From Myxococcales bacterium (GTDB taxonomy: Bacteria > Myxococcota_A > Polyangia > Fen-1088), in assembly GCA_022184915.1 (NCBI GenBank), contig JAGTJU010000003.1, positions 310,001 through 374,000 of the forward strand: DNA of 64,000 bases, given 5' to 3'. The translations under genes and the position numbers were made by a program. This document shows positions 32,928-44,865 of the stretch, piece after piece; positions within the stretch are counted from its first letter, which is position 1, and every line of letters begins with the position of its first letter. Under the pieces are notes generated by a model. The model did no database searches and was not told where the DNA came from. It saw only the letters and a program-made list of their open reading frames with translations.

Positions 32928-34715
32928 ATGTCGCGTTGCCGCCATCGCTGGATGACGCTGTGCCGGGTGCGGCTGGGGCAGGCGGGGGCCGTTCTGCTCG
33001 TCCTCGCCGTGTCTCCCGTGCGGATCGCGGCCGCCGAGGAACCACCGCCGGAAGAGACGGCCCCTGCCATCTCGCGCCACGTGCCCACAGAAGCCGCAAT
33101 CGTGGGCACGGTCCGCCTGACCGAAGTGGAAGATGGCTTTGCGTTTGCCGACCTTCTTTCGGGGGTTTTTCCCCGGCTTGCGGACGCCGTGGGCGCCGTG
33201 CGTAGGCCACTCGGCCTTCCCGCGCTCTCCGAGGCCGAGCTTCGCGAGCGAGGCGTGCGGGCGGACCAACCCGCGTTCTTCGCCTTCGGGCGCTCGCCGG
33301 CCTCGTTGGCGCCAGCGGCTTTAGGGGCTCATCACCGGCTCGTGGTCTCCGTGAGCAACCCCGATGCGTTCGTCACGTATGCCGCTACGGTGCTCGAACG
33401 CTTCGGCTTCGCCGTAAGCCCCGTGTGCGCCCGAAAGAGCAAACCCGCGCCGTGGGCGAAGGCCTTCGTGCCGCTTTGTCGCGCCACCGAGCTCACGCGC
33501 GTGGGGTACGATCCGCAGTCGGGTACCGGTGTGGCGCTACACTTCGCCTCTGAAGGCGAAGAGACTTTCGCCCTCTTCGATGTGGTCGTGCCCGAAGACC
33601 CGCGCGCCAAGCCCAAGCTTGCGGCCAAGCGGTTTGCCGCCGGCATCAAATTGGCGCTGAAGGACACGTCGTTCAGCGCCCTTGCCACGGTATGGGGGCA
33701 GAGCACCTACGCCAAGCTCACGAGCGGGGGCTCCATCGCCCTCGTGCTTTCGCCCGAACGCTTCGCCGGCCTGATGCCCCCCGCCTGCCGCGCGACGTGG
33801 ACGCGGCCGGACGGTGCGTTTTTTCGCCAGGCCGCCCTGGTGGCGCGCCTGCACCCCTTCGACTGGAAACTCCAGGTGGCGTTCCTCCCCACGCCCGAGG
33901 CACACCCGCACTTCGTCCGCGGCGGCAACAATGATGGCTTGATCGACGCCAAGGCGCTCGCCGACGCCGGGCTCGGCGCCGCCATTCTCTACACGGCGTC
34001 GATGAAGGGATGGCTCGACCTTTCGCGCCCCGCAGCCCTTGGCGAGGACTGGGGACAAACCTTTGCGGCGCTCGCGCCGTGTGGGTGGCCGGCTGCGGCC
34101 GTGGCCGTCATACGGCACTGGCCCCATCTCGTGACGGGGTGGTTCCGTGAAACCCTCGCGCGCATGGGTCGACCCAACTTGCTGGCCGAGGCGCGCAACG
34201 TGGCGGTGGGCCTGCAAACGCCGCTCGCCCTCGTGGGGCAAGATCGAAGCGCCGCACCCTCGGCCATCTGGATGGCGTCTTTCGAGGCCAACGCGCACCC
34301 GGCCCTTGCGTCCTGGCTGAACGAACGCGCGCAGGGGCCGGCAGAACAAGCGGCGTTCGGCGCGCGCACGCCGCAGCTGTGGACACTTGGGGGAAGTGCC
34401 CCGGGGCCGCGGACGGCGGGGCTCGAGTCCCTGCCAGGAGCCCGCTGCGGCCTGGCGCTGTCGCCCGAAGGCACGGGGCTCGGCTGGTACTACACGCAGA
34501 AGCGGCGGCCCGCCGTGTTCGGCAACCGGGCCGCGCTGGGGGCTGTGCACGTGAACGTCAAGCGCCTCCTCAGCGTGGCTGCCGAAGACGCAGACGCTGG
34601 CACGCGGGACGCCGTCAATCTGGCCACCTCGCAGATCGGAATGGCCGGAGGCGATCTGGTCATGAACGGCGAGCTGCTCGAGCTGGACCTGTCGCTCACC
34701 GGAAGTGGCATTTGA
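32928..34715 (+). CDS. large secreted protein of unknown function
   Basis: 595 residues. Signal peptide VRLGQAGAVLLVLAVSPVRIAAA. The remainder reads as a soluble periplasmic or surface protein with Cys pairs (SPVCARKS, VPLCRAT, PPACRAT, LAPCGWP). The alternating hydrophobic segments such as HHRLVVSVSNPDAFVTYAATVL and the end GDLVMNGELLELDLSLTGSG resemble DUF3352-like repeated alpha/beta proteins, but the match is weak. It lies 50 bases upstream of the SppA gene and may be in the same transcript. Confidence 0.65.
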   Translation: MSRCRHRWMTLCRVRLGQAGAVLLVLAVSPVRIAAAEEPPPEETAPAISRHVPTEAAIVGTVRLTEVEDGFAFADLLSGVFPRLADAVGAVRRPLGLPALSEAELRERGVRADQPAFFAFGRSPASLAPAALGAHHRLVVSVSNPDAFVTYAATVLERFGFAVSPVCARKSKPAPWAKAFVPLCRATELTRVGYDPQSGTGVALHFASEGEETFALFDVVVPEDPRAKPKLAAKRFAAGIKLALKDTSFSALATVWGQSTYAKLTSGGSIALVLSPERFAGLMPPACRATWTRPDGAFFRQAALVARLHPFDWKLQVAFLPTPEAHPHFVRGGNNDGLIDAKALADAGLGAAILYTASMKGWLDLSRPAALGEDWGQTFAALAPCGWPAAAVAVIRHWPHLVTGWFRETLARMGRPNLLAEARNVAVGLQTPLALVGQDRSAAPSAIWMASFEANAHPALASWLNERAQGPAEQAAFGARTPQLWTLGGSAPGPRTAGLESLPGARCGLALSPEGTGLGWYYTQKRRPAVFGNRAALGAVHVNVKRLLSVAAEDADAGTRDAVNLATSQIGMAGGDLVMNGELLELDLSLTGSGI

Positions 34716-34766
34716 TTCTGAGGACGCCTCTTTCGTAAGGGCGCCGCCCGGGTCAACATCACGGGC

Positions 34767-36557
34767 ATGGAACCAGGTAGCCGTCGGTCGGGAGGCTTCT
34801 TCCGGAAGCTGGGTAAGCTCTTCATGTTCGTGGGGATCGCCTGGAGCGTGCTCCTGGCCGGCGGGCTCGTGACCGCCTTCGTCTTCCTGTCGCGCACACC
34901 CAAGGTGCCCGCGCGCACCGTGCTCGAGTTGCGACTGGACCGCAAACTGCAAGCCGCACCTTCTTCGGGCGGGCTCATGGATGTGCTCAACCCCGATCGC
35001 AGCAGCTTGCGGGCCGTGCTGCGCGCGCTGGACACGGGCGCGGAGGACGACAAGGTGCAGGGCCTGCTGGTTTACGTGGGCGGCGATCACGGCCTGGCCA
35101 CGCTGCAGGAGCTGAGGGACGCCATCGTGCGCTTCCGCAAGGCAGGCAAGTTTGCGTACGCCTTCGCGCACAGCTTCGGAGAGGTGGCCGGAGGCACGGG
35201 CCCCTATTATCTGGCCACGGCCTGTGACGAGATTTGGATTCAACCCTCGGGCTCGGTAGGCATCACGGGCCTGCGCGCCGAAGTGCCGTTCGTCAAGGAG
35301 CTGCTCGCGCACGTCGGCGTCAAGGCAGACGGTCAGCAACGCAAGTCATACAAAACGGCGTTCAACACCTTCACCCAGCAAGGCTTCACCGAGGCCCACG
35401 CCGCGTCCACCGCCAGCCTGCTCGAAGACACGCTGGGGTTGCTGGTGGCCGACATCGCCGCGGCTCGCAAGCTCGAACCCGCCCGGGTCAAAGAACTGTT
35501 TGCGCAGGGGCCCTTCCTGGCCGAAGACGCCCTGGGTGCCAAGCTGGTGGATCACATCGGCTACCACGACCAGGTGCTGGCCGCAGTCAAGGGGCGCGCG
35601 CAGGGCGGCGAGATGCTCTACACGGGCGCCTACCTCGAGCGCCACGGCGACGACGACGAGGGCAAAGGTCCGAAGGTGGCAGTGATTTACGGCGTGGGCA
35701 CGATCGTCGACGGCAAGGGACAGATCGACCCTCTTTCGGGCAGCGCCACGCTGGGGGCCAAAACGATCGCAGCGGCGCTCCGGCAGGCGGCACGCGACAA
35801 GGACGTCAAGGCCGTGATCTTCCGCATCGACAGCCCCGGCGGCTCCTACGTGGCTTCCGACACGATCTGGCGCGAGACGGTGGAGCTCCGCAACGCGGGC
35901 AAACCTCTCATCGTCTCGATGGGCGACGTGGCCGCTTCGGGCGGCTATTTCGTGGCCGCCGGAGCCACGAAGATCGTGGCGGAGCCCGCCACCCTCACAG
36001 GCTCCATCGGCGTTTACGCGTTCAAGCTGGTGACGAAGGACTTGTGGGACAAGCTGGGCGTCTCCTGGGGCACGCTTTCGACCTCACCGAATGCCGATCT
36101 GTGGTCTTCGTTGTCTGGCTTTTCGCCCGAGGACCACAAGCGCCTCGGGCGCTGGCTCGACTTCGTCTACGACGACTTCACGTCGAAGGTGGCGCTCGGC
36201 CGCAAGATGTCGGCTGAAGCTGTCGAAGCGGTCGCGCAGGGCCGCGTGTTCACGGGCGCACGCGCCAAGGAACTGGGGCTCGTGGACGAGCTTGGGGGCA
36301 TGGAGACCGCGTTGGCGTTGGCCAAAGAAGCGGCGGGTCTTCCGAAGGACAAGGACGTCGAGCTGGTTCCCCTGCCCGAGCGGCAAGGCCTGCTCGAGCG
36401 CCTGTGGGGCGACGAACGCGACAGCAGCGAAGACGACCTCGAGAGCGCCACCTGGAACGCGGCGTGGCTCGAGCGGGCCGCCACGTGGGCCGGCCACATG
36501 GAAGCGGCCGCGCCGAAGGGTGCCCCCCTCCAAGCGCCCGTGCCGGCCCTGCACTGA
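34767..36557 (+). CDS. sppA: signal peptide peptidase SppA, long (67K) type
   Basis: 596 residues with one N-terminal membrane helix (FMFVGIAWSVLLAGGLVTAFVFL) and tandem S49 (Clp-like) domains. N-terminal domain: GLATLQELRDAIVRFR, YYLATACDEIWIQPSGSVGITG and the Lys in KSYKTAFN. C-terminal domain: AVIFRIDSPGGSY then GDVAASGGYFVAA with the nucleophile Ser. The Lys and Ser sit in different domains, as in E. coli SppA. It digests leftover signal peptides in the inner membrane. Length as expected. Confidence 0.95.
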   Translation: MEPGSRRSGGFFRKLGKLFMFVGIAWSVLLAGGLVTAFVFLSRTPKVPARTVLELRLDRKLQAAPSSGGLMDVLNPDRSSLRAVLRALDTGAEDDKVQGLLVYVGGDHGLATLQELRDAIVRFRKAGKFAYAFAHSFGEVAGGTGPYYLATACDEIWIQPSGSVGITGLRAEVPFVKELLAHVGVKADGQQRKSYKTAFNTFTQQGFTEAHAASTASLLEDTLGLLVADIAAARKLEPARVKELFAQGPFLAEDALGAKLVDHIGYHDQVLAAVKGRAQGGEMLYTGAYLERHGDDDEGKGPKVAVIYGVGTIVDGKGQIDPLSGSATLGAKTIAAALRQAARDKDVKAVIFRIDSPGGSYVASDTIWRETVELRNAGKPLIVSMGDVAASGGYFVAAGATKIVAEPATLTGSIGVYAFKLVTKDLWDKLGVSWGTLSTSPNADLWSSLSGFSPEDHKRLGRWLDFVYDDFTSKVALGRKMSAEAVEAVAQGRVFTGARAKELGLVDELGGMETALALAKEAAGLPKDKDVELVPLPERQGLLERLWGDERDSSEDDLESATWNAAWLERAATWAGHMEAAAPKGAPLQAPVPALH

Positions 36558-36573
36558 GACGACCGCGCTTTGA

Positions 36574-38829
36574 CTACCAGCGCCGCATCTCGGGGTTGGG
36601 ACGGCGCCAGAGCTGCGCCGATCGGGCGGCCACCTCGAAAGGCGCTCCCGTTTCGATGGACAGGGCCGCGGGCGCCGGCATCTGCGTATCGATCTCTTTG
36701 CGGAAAGCACCCTTGCCACACGACGCGGGCAACGTGAACAGCATCGACTCGAAGTGGGCATTGAACACAACGAAAAAATCATCGTCGCGCAAGCGATAGC
36801 CTCGCGCATCAGGGCTGGGGATGCCCTTGCCATTCAAGAACACCCCCAGGCTTTTTGCGAAGCCCGTATGCCAATCGGGGTCGGCCATTTCCTCGCCATC
36901 GGGACGGAACCAGCCGATGTCCGTGAGCTGGGTGCCGCGGATGTTCGACCCCTGAAACCACCGTCGTCGACGGAACACGTGGTGCGTGTTTCGCATCTCG
37001 ATGAGGCGCCTGGTGAAGGCGAGCAGCTCGAGATCCAGGTTCTCCCAATCAATCCAGGTCAGCTCGTTGTCCTGGCAGTAGGCGTTGTTATTCCCGCCTT
37101 GCGTACGCCCGAGTTCGTCTCCATACAGCAACATGGGCACGCCCTGGGACAACATGACCGTGAACAGCATGTTGCGCTGCTGCTGGGCTCTCAGCCGGAG
37201 CACCTCCGTGTCGTCCGTGGAGCCCTCCGCTCCGCAGTTCCACGAGCGGTTGTGTGACTCGCCATCACGGTTGTCCTCGCCGTTGGCCTCGTTGTGCTTG
37301 TCGTTGTAGCTCACGAGATCGCGCAGCGTGAACCCATCGTGGGCGGTGACGAAGTTGATCGACGAATAGGGGCGACGGCCATTGCTGCCATAAAGATTCG
37401 AGCTGCCCGTAAACCCGTCGGCGATCTGCGGCAGGGTTTGGTCCTGTCCCCGCCAAAAGTCCCGCACGCGATCGCGGTACTGGCCGTTCCACTCGCTCCA
37501 CAAAGGGGGAAAGTTTCCAACCTGGTAGCCACCCTCGCCCACGTCCCAGGGCTCGGCGATCAGCTTCACCTGGCTAATGATGGGATCTTGCTGAATGAGA
37601 TGAAAGAAGGTGGAGAGCCGGTCCACGGCGTGCAGCTCGCGGGCCAGGACGGACGCCAGATCGAAGCGAAAGCCATCCACGTGCATCTCCGTCACCCAGT
37701 AGCGCAGCGAATCCATGATCAGCTGCATCACGTGCGGGTGCCGCATGTTGAGCGTGTTCCCCGTACCGGTATAGTCCATGTAGTACTGGGGCGCTTCGGG
37801 CACGGGGCGATAGTACGAAGCGTTGTCGATGCCTTTCCAGCTCAGGGTGGGGCCAAGGTGGTTGCCTTCGCAGGTGTGGTTGTAGACCACGTCGAGAATG
37901 ACCTCGATGCCAGCCTCGTGCAGAGTCTTGACCATGCTCTTGAATTCGTGCACTTGCTCGCCACCGCCTCGTAGGCTGGCGTATTCGTTGTGAGGGGCGA
38001 AGAATCCGAGCGTGTTGTACCCCCAGTAGTTCCGCAGCCCTCGGCTCTGCAGATGCCCGTCGTGAATGAACTGGTGAATCGGCATCAGCTCCACGGCGCT
38101 GACGCCAAGCCGTTCGAGATAGTCGATGGAATCGGGATGAGACAGCCCCGCGTAGGTCCCCCGCAGGTCGGGCGGGATGCCCGGGTTCCGCGCCGAGAAG
38201 CCCTTGACGTGCACCTCGTAGATCACGGTCTCGTTCATCGAACGGAAGAGCGGCCGATCGTTGCCCCAGTCGAAATAGGGGTTCACCACGACCGCCTTCG
38301 GCACGAACGGCGCGCTGTTTCGTCGGTTCCGCCCCTCACCCTGCAGCTTGTACGTGAATAAAGAGTCGTCCCACCTTACCTCGCCATCGAAGGCCTTGGC
38401 GTAAGGGTCGAGCAGAAGCTTGTTGGCATCGCAGCGCGCGCCCTGCTCCGGCGCCCACGGCCCGTGCACGCGAAAGCCATAGCGCTGCCCGGGCCGGACG
38501 TGGGGAAGATAGCCGTGCCAGCAGTTCGCGGTCATCTCGGGCAAAGCCACCCGCGTCTCCCGGTGTCGTTCGTCGAACAAACATAGCTCCACGCGGGTGG
38601 CCGCTTCGGAGAACAGGGAAAAGTTGGTGCCGGCGCCATCGTAGGCAGCGCCCAGGGGAAAGGGGCGCCCCGGCCACACCTCCACCGCTTCGCCCGAGGC
38701 CAGCCGCCGCGCCGGGTTCGCGGGAGGCTCTGGGCTCTTCTCGAGCTTGTCAGCAGGCGGCGACAGGGGGCTTGCCCCGCCCCGATGTACGACCGGCAAC
38801 GAAGGCGTGGATGCCACGGGGGATCTCAT
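36574..38829 (-). CDS. glgX: glycogen debranching enzyme GlgX
   Basis: 751 residues from ATG 38829 (a TTG at 38847 in frame). N-terminal CBM48-like domain (FPLGAAYDGAGTNFSLFS), then a GH13 barrel: DVVYNHT, DGFRFDLASVLARE (nucleophile Asp), KLIAEPWDVGEGGYQVG (acid Glu), NFVTAHDGFTLRDLV (Asp). Matches the isoamylase/GlgX group, hydrolysing alpha-1,6 branches during glycogen mobilisation. The N-terminus is about 70 residues longer than E. coli GlgX and looks flexible. Convergent with sppA. Confidence 0.95.
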   Translation of the reverse strand: MRSPVASTPSLPVVHRGGASPLSPPADKLEKSPEPPANPARRLASGEAVEVWPGRPFPLGAAYDGAGTNFSLFSEAATRVELCLFDERHRETRVALPEMTANCWHGYLPHVRPGQRYGFRVHGPWAPEQGARCDANKLLLDPYAKAFDGEVRWDDSLFTYKLQGEGRNRRNSAPFVPKAVVVNPYFDWGNDRPLFRSMNETVIYEVHVKGFSARNPGIPPDLRGTYAGLSHPDSIDYLERLGVSAVELMPIHQFIHDGHLQSRGLRNYWGYNTLGFFAPHNEYASLRGGGEQVHEFKSMVKTLHEAGIEVILDVVYNHTCEGNHLGPTLSWKGIDNASYYRPVPEAPQYYMDYTGTGNTLNMRHPHVMQLIMDSLRYWVTEMHVDGFRFDLASVLARELHAVDRLSTFFHLIQQDPIISQVKLIAEPWDVGEGGYQVGNFPPLWSEWNGQYRDRVRDFWRGQDQTLPQIADGFTGSSNLYGSNGRRPYSSINFVTAHDGFTLRDLVSYNDKHNEANGEDNRDGESHNRSWNCGAEGSTDDTEVLRLRAQQQRNMLFTVMLSQGVPMLLYGDELGRTQGGNNNAYCQDNELTWIDWENLDLELLAFTRRLIEMRNTHHVFRRRRWFQGSNIRGTQLTDIGWFRPDGEEMADPDWHTGFAKSLGVFLNGKGIPSPDARGYRLRDDDFFVVFNAHFESMLFTLPASCGKGAFRKEIDTQMPAPAALSIETGAPFEVAARSAQLWRRPNPEMRRW

Positions 38830-38880
38830 CCTCTGCGATTCCAGCAAAAAAGGGACCTACCGCACCGGCAAAGCTTCCGT

Positions 38881-38898
38881 GCAGCCGTTGCGGGCTGC
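38881..38898 (-). terminator. hairpin downstream of the CDF gene
   Basis: GCAGCC (38881-38886) and GGCTGC (38893-38898) with a 6-base loop, 14 bases past the CDF transporter stop on the minus strand and before the glgX start. Short stem and no U-run. Confidence 0.3.
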
Positions 38899-38912
38899 GC
38901 GGGGGAAAGACG

Positions 38913-39892
38913 TCACCCGCCGGTGGCGCCGTCCGCAGGGCGTGACTCGGCCGAGGTCTCCGGGCGCTCGCCCGGGCCCGGTCCATGCGCCTCGGGCTCC
39001 ATGTGAATGACGACGTCCGCGATCTCCGGGAACCGGGCCCGCAGCGCGACCTCGACCTCATGCGCCACTTCGTGCGCGCGGGCCAGCGACATGTCCGGTT
39101 CGAGGTGAATGTGCAGATCCACGGCCACGGACGAGACCGTGCCGCGGGACCTGACACGGTGACACTTCAGCACGTCGGGGTGCCCCTCCACGAGGCGGGT
39201 GAGTTCCGCCGTCTCGATCACCGCGGCGTCCAACAACACCGTCAGGTTCTTCGTGGTGATGATCCACGAGACCCTTCCAATGACCAGGAAGACCACCAGG
39301 GCTCCCACCGGATCCGCCCAAGCCCAGCCGAGCCGCGAGCCCGCCATGGATGCCAACACCGCCGTGGTCACGAAGACGTCCGAGGCCGTGTGGGCCGCGT
39401 CCGCGGTCAGAAGGGGGCTCTTGAGCTGACGCGCCTTCCGGGCCTCCACACCGGCCACGACCAGATTGACCACCCACGTGCCTGCCACCACCCCAAAGCC
39501 TGTCAGGGTCGCCTGCGGTGCCGGTCGGTTGGCCACGAGCGCGGCGATCGCGCCCCAGCCGAACCGGACCGCGGCCACGCCCACCGCGACACCCACCGCG
39601 GCCGAAGCCAGCACCTCGATCTTTTGGTGACCGTAAGGATGGGCCTCGTCGGGGGGCGCAAACGCCAGACGCATGACGAGCAACCCCACCACGTTGGTAG
39701 ACGCATCCAACAGCGAATGGAGCGCGTCGCTCGAAACCGCCAGAGAGCCCGACGCCGCTCCGTAGATCGCCTTGGCAGCGGCCACGGCGAGGTTCGCGCC
39801 CAGGATGTACACCAACACGCGCAGAATCCCGCGCTGCCGGGCGCTCTCGGCCGGAAGGGGGCGAGGCCTCGTACGCGAGGAGGTGGCCTGAG

Positions 39893-39896
<4 letters not shown>
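38913..39896 (-). CDS. cation diffusion facilitator (CDF) transporter
   Basis: 327 residues from a TTG at 39896 that overlaps the fumarase stop as TTGA; the open frame goes on further upstream but into fumarase. Six helices with metal ligands [12 protein letters not shown] and [15 protein letters not shown] (H-x3-D type), then a cytoplasmic C-terminal ferredoxin-like domain ([29 protein letters not shown]). It should export Zn2+, Fe2+ or similar in exchange for protons. The C-terminal tail after [12 protein letters not shown] is short and disordered. Confidence 0.9.
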
Positions 39897-41530
<1,634 letters not shown>

Positions 41531-41611
41531 CGGGCCGTGCCTGGCGCGCACTATAGCACCCGCATCGGCCCCCCCGTCCGGGCGATGGGGTCGCGGCTTC
41601 ACGTGCGAACG

Positions 41612-42409
41612 TCACGCGCGATACACGAACACGCGCACCGGTCCGCGGCGAAGCCCCGTGCGGCCCGGCGGGATGTACTCGACCTCGGGGGCTGCGGGCT
41701 CGTCGCCCCGTGGGGCGGGGCGGAACGCCGGCTCCGGCCAGGCCGACGACCAAAGGCCCCACCCGCCGAAAGGCAAAGACGCACGGGCGGCGAAGCGCGC
41801 CAGGCGCAGCTCGGCCGAGCCCATCACCCACAACAAAACCGCAAGCGCGACCAGCTGCAGGTGCAGCCCGAAAAGCCCGAAAAGCCCGAGCCCCACGGCA
41901 AACACCCGGGCCACCTTCACGGCGAGCTCCGTGGCCGGCAAATGCCCCATGCGCAAGGACAGCGCCGCGCGCAAGATGCGGCCTCCGTCCATCGGCAGCG
42001 CCGGGAGCAGGTTGAACACGCCGATGCCCAAGTTGATGAGGGCCACCCACCCGAGCGCCCCACTGCCCAACGGCAGCGAAGCCAGATAGCTCACGCCCGC
42101 AAGGGCAAAGGACACCGCAGGGCCCGCGGCCGCAATCGCGATTTCGTGGCGGGGGTGGCGGGGCGCATCCAGCATTTTCGCCGCGCCTCCGAAGAAGTGC
42201 AGCTCGATCTCCTTGATGCGCACGCCCAGACGGCGCGCCACCAGCGCGTGCCCCAGCTCGTGCAGCAGCACCGACGCAAACGCCACCAGCACCAGCGGGA
42301 TCGCCTGCAGCCCACCCGACCACAACGCCACCACACCCAAAAGGAGCAGGAAGGAAACGCTGACCTTGATCGGAAACCCGAAGATTCGGCCGAGGGAGAA
42401 GCCACGCAT
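41612..42409 (-). CDS. site-2-protease family (M50) membrane metalloprotease
   Basis: 265 residues from ATG 42409 (ATG 42430 in frame). Six or so helices; the zinc motif HELGH is in SVLLHELGHALVARRLG, and the second motif NLLPALPMDGGRILR supplies the Asp. Like S2P/SpoIVFB enzymes it would cleave transmembrane substrates, for example anti-sigma factors. It could bear on the membrane-tethered sigma fusion elsewhere in the window, but there is no positional link. Confidence 0.92.
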   Translation of the reverse strand: MRGFSLGRIFGFPIKVSVSFLLLLGVVALWSGGLQAIPLVLVAFASVLLHELGHALVARRLGVRIKEIELHFFGGAAKMLDAPRHPRHEIAIAAAGPAVSFALAGVSYLASLPLGSGALGWVALINLGIGVFNLLPALPMDGGRILRAALSLRMGHLPATELAVKVARVFAVGLGLFGLFGLHLQLVALAVLLWVMGSAELRLARFAARASLPFGGWGLWSSAWPEPAFRPAPRGDEPAAPEVEYIPPGRTGLRRGPVRVFVYRA

Positions 42410-42447
42410 GATGCTACCTTTCGGAAGCACCCGGCTTTACCCGTCAA

Positions 42448-42987
42448 TCACGCGCTTCGTCGGAGCAGCGTGCGGGTACTCCAGTCGATCACCGTGATCG
42501 TGCCCGGCTGAACGAACTCGGCCTGACCCAGGCGGTGGCACAGCAGGCGAATGACGCCCCCGTGGGTGAAAAGCAGATGCCGGCCAGGGGGCAAGGTGGC
42601 CAAAAAGGACTCGACGCGCTCTTGCAGCTGGACGATAGACTCACCGCCCGGCGCCTCGAACCCCTCGAAGCGCAGCAGCGCTTCTTTGTACTCGGCATCG
42701 AGGGTTTGCCAGAGCTGCCCTTCGAGCGAGCCAAAATCAATCTCCCGGAGCCGCCGGTCGCGGGAGGGATCCCCATAGGCAAGCTGCGCCGTCCGCACGG
42801 CCCGTGTGAGATCGGACGACCAGACCTGATCGAAGCTGACTTCCCGCAGGCGCGGCGCCAGAGCACGTGCCTGCGCTTCGCCATCGGCCGTGAGCTCCAC
42901 GTCGTCCCATCCCGCCAAGGCGCCATCACGGTTGCGCGTCGTTTGGCCGTGACGAACAAGCCAGAGTTCTTGACCGGGCACGCTCAT
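42448..42987 (-). CDS. histidine phosphatase family protein
   Basis: 179 residues from ATG 42987, preceded by GGGGAAAGG. The catalytic RHG is in LWLVRHGQTTRNRDG, followed by DQVWSSDLTRAVRTAQLAYG, EIDFGSLEGQLW, and the second His in LLFTHGGVIRLL. Belongs to the phosphoglycerate-mutase-like/CobC-type branch. Substrate unknown. Confidence 0.92.
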   Translation of the reverse strand: MSVPGQELWLVRHGQTTRNRDGALAGWDDVELTADGEAQARALAPRLREVSFDQVWSSDLTRAVRTAQLAYGDPSRDRRLREIDFGSLEGQLWQTLDAEYKEALLRFEGFEAPGGESIVQLQERVESFLATLPPGRHLLFTHGGVIRLLCHRLGQAEFVQPGTITVIDWSTRTLLRRSA

Positions 42988-43104
42988 CGCTTCGCCTTTC
43001 CCCTGTGTAACACGCAGCCTTGAGCCTGGCATGCGAACACCACCCGCGCCAACAAAGGCGAGGGGACGCGCAAGCGACGTGCCCCGCAGGCGCCCGCGAC
43101 AGAG

Positions 43105-43136
43105 GCGCCCGGGCCCCAGGGCGGGCCCCAGGGCGC
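43105..43136 (-). terminator. GC-rich hairpin and tandem repeat downstream of ftsZ
   Basis: GCGCCC (43105-43110) can pair with GGGCGC (43131-43136); in between, a 12-base unit GGGCCCCAGGGC occurs twice in tandem (43111-43122, 43123-43134) and can also self-pair. It lies 11 bases past the ftsZ stop and is likely to end or stabilise the division-gene transcript. No U-run. Confidence 0.4.
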
Positions 43137-43146
43137 TCAAGACGGG

Positions 43147-44727
43147 TCATTCGCGGTCGATGGGGAGCCGGGGCGTCCACGACGCCGCCTGCTCTTTGGT
43201 CATGCGCCGCCGCAGAAAGGCCGGTGTGTCGAGCTCGCTCTCGAAATGGCCCATTTCACCGTTGAAGGCGGGCATGCCGTAGTCGGACCCGCGGCGCGCG
43301 CCCTGCGGGGGCCCTGGGTTGCGCGCGCTGGCCACCTGTGCGGGTTGATGAATGACCGGGCGCGACTCGGGAGCCGGGGTCCACTCGGGCACGGGGCCCG
43401 AAGGGGGGTGCGCCGAAGCCACGGGTACGGCCAGATCGGGGGGCGCCATCATCGCGGGGTTGGCGTGGAAAGCCGGGTTGGCCCCATAACGCAAGGTCAC
43501 CGACTGATGAGCCGGTTGCACGCCCGCCTCATGGGCGGCCGTCTCCCAGGGCATGCCGTAGGGTGAGCGATCCGTGGGTTCGGCGGTCTCGGCGAACACG
43601 GGGGCAAGCCCGGGCGCGGCCGGCGCCAGGGCAGGCTCGAACGGGACGGGCCGCGCGTGGCTCACCGGCTCCGAGGCGGGAGCCACACCCGAAGAAATGG
43701 GCAAGGCCATCTGCTCGCGGCGCACGGGCACCCGCAGCGTGCCGCGCCCGTCACCCGCATCCAGCGCAGGACCTGCGAACCCGGTTGCGATGACCGTGAT
43801 CCGCACCTCGTCCCCGCAGTTCGGGTCGATGACCGAGCCAAAGATGATGTTGCACTCGGGATCGGCCGCCTCGTGCACGAGCGAACACGCCTCCTGCACT
43901 TCGGCGAGGGTGAGATCCGGGCCGCCCGTGATGTTCACCAGGATGCCGGTGGCGCCGTTGATGGAGACGTCCTCGAGCAAGGGAGAGTTGATGGCCATGC
44001 GCGCCGACTCGATGGCGCGCTTTTCGCCCGTGGCCCGGCCCGTGCCCATGAGCGCCCGGCCCATGCCGGTCATGATGGTGCGCACGTCGGCGAAGTCCAC
44101 GTTGATGAGGCCCGGCACCATCACGAGATCGCTGATGCCGCGCACGGCGTTCAGGCAGACGGCGTCGACCATGGAGAACGCGTCTTTGAGGGCCGTCTTT
44201 GTGCCAGCAAGGCCGAGCAAGCGATCGTTCGGGATCACGATGAGCGCGTCCACGGCCTTCGCCAGCTGCGCGATGCCTCCGGCCGCTCGCTTTTTGCGCT
44301 GCATGCCCTCGAAGGTAAACGGCCTCGTCACTACACCCACGGTGAGGGCGCCGAGATCCCGCGCCACCTGCGCGATCACGGGCGCGGCCCCCGTTCCGGT
44401 GCCTCCCCCCATGCCGGCGGTCACGAACACCATGTCGGCGCCGGTCAGCACCTCGGCCATGCGTTGCGCGTCTTCCAGAGCCGCGGCGGCGCCGATGTCG
44501 GGGTTGGCCCCCGCACCGAGGCCCTTCGTCAGGCCTTTGCCGATCTGGATCTTCGTGGGCGCCATGTTCGCGCTCAACACCTGGCAATCGGTGTTGGCGA
44601 CGACGAAGTCGACACCCTGAATCCCAGCTTCGATCATCGTGTTGACGGAGTTGCCACCGCCACCTCCAACGCCAACCACCTTGATGACGGGCTGGCCAGT
44701 CGCCGAAACGTCGTCGAATTCGAGCAT
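43147..44727 (-). CDS. ftsZ: cell division protein FtsZ
   Basis: 526 residues from ATG 44727 with GGGAGA upstream. The tubulin-like core is complete: [28 protein letters not shown] (the GTP signature), FVVANTD and [11 protein letters not shown]. Beyond about residue 320 a long Pro/Ala-rich linker leads to a conserved C-terminal peptide ([11 protein letters not shown]) that binds FtsA and membrane partners. Forms the Z-ring. The linker is longer than in E. coli. Last gene of murC-ftsQ-ftsA-ftsZ. Confidence 0.97.
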   Translation of the reverse strand: MLEFDDVSATGQPVIKVVGVGGGGGNSVNTMIEAGIQGVDFVVANTDCQVLSANMAPTKIQIGKGLTKGLGAGANPDIGAAAALEDAQRMAEVLTGADMVFVTAGMGGGTGTGAAPVIAQVARDLGALTVGVVTRPFTFEGMQRKKRAAGGIAQLAKAVDALIVIPNDRLLGLAGTKTALKDAFSMVDAVCLNAVRGISDLVMVPGLINVDFADVRTIMTGMGRALMGTGRATGEKRAIESARMAINSPLLEDVSINGATGILVNITGGPDLTLAEVQEACSLVHEAADPECNIIFGSVIDPNCGDEVRITVIATGFAGPALDAGDGRGTLRVPVRREQMALPISSGVAPASEPVSHARPVPFEPALAPAAPGLAPVFAETAEPTDRSPYGMPWETAAHEAGVQPAHQSVTLRYGANPAFHANPAMMAPPDLAVPVASAHPPSGPVPEWTPAPESRPVIHQPAQVASARNPGPPQGARRGSDYGMPAFNGEMGHFESELDTPAFLRRRMTKEQAASWTPRLPIDRE

Positions 44728-44865
44728 GCGCTTTGTTTCTCCCTTGGGATCCAGGAATCTCATGCGCGCGAGCGTGACCAAAATTTTCGATCACATTTTG
44801 CGCGCACCTGAACAGGCGTTGCCCTGTGGGACCCGAGCGCCAGCCTGGCCCCGCCACAGCGGCTT

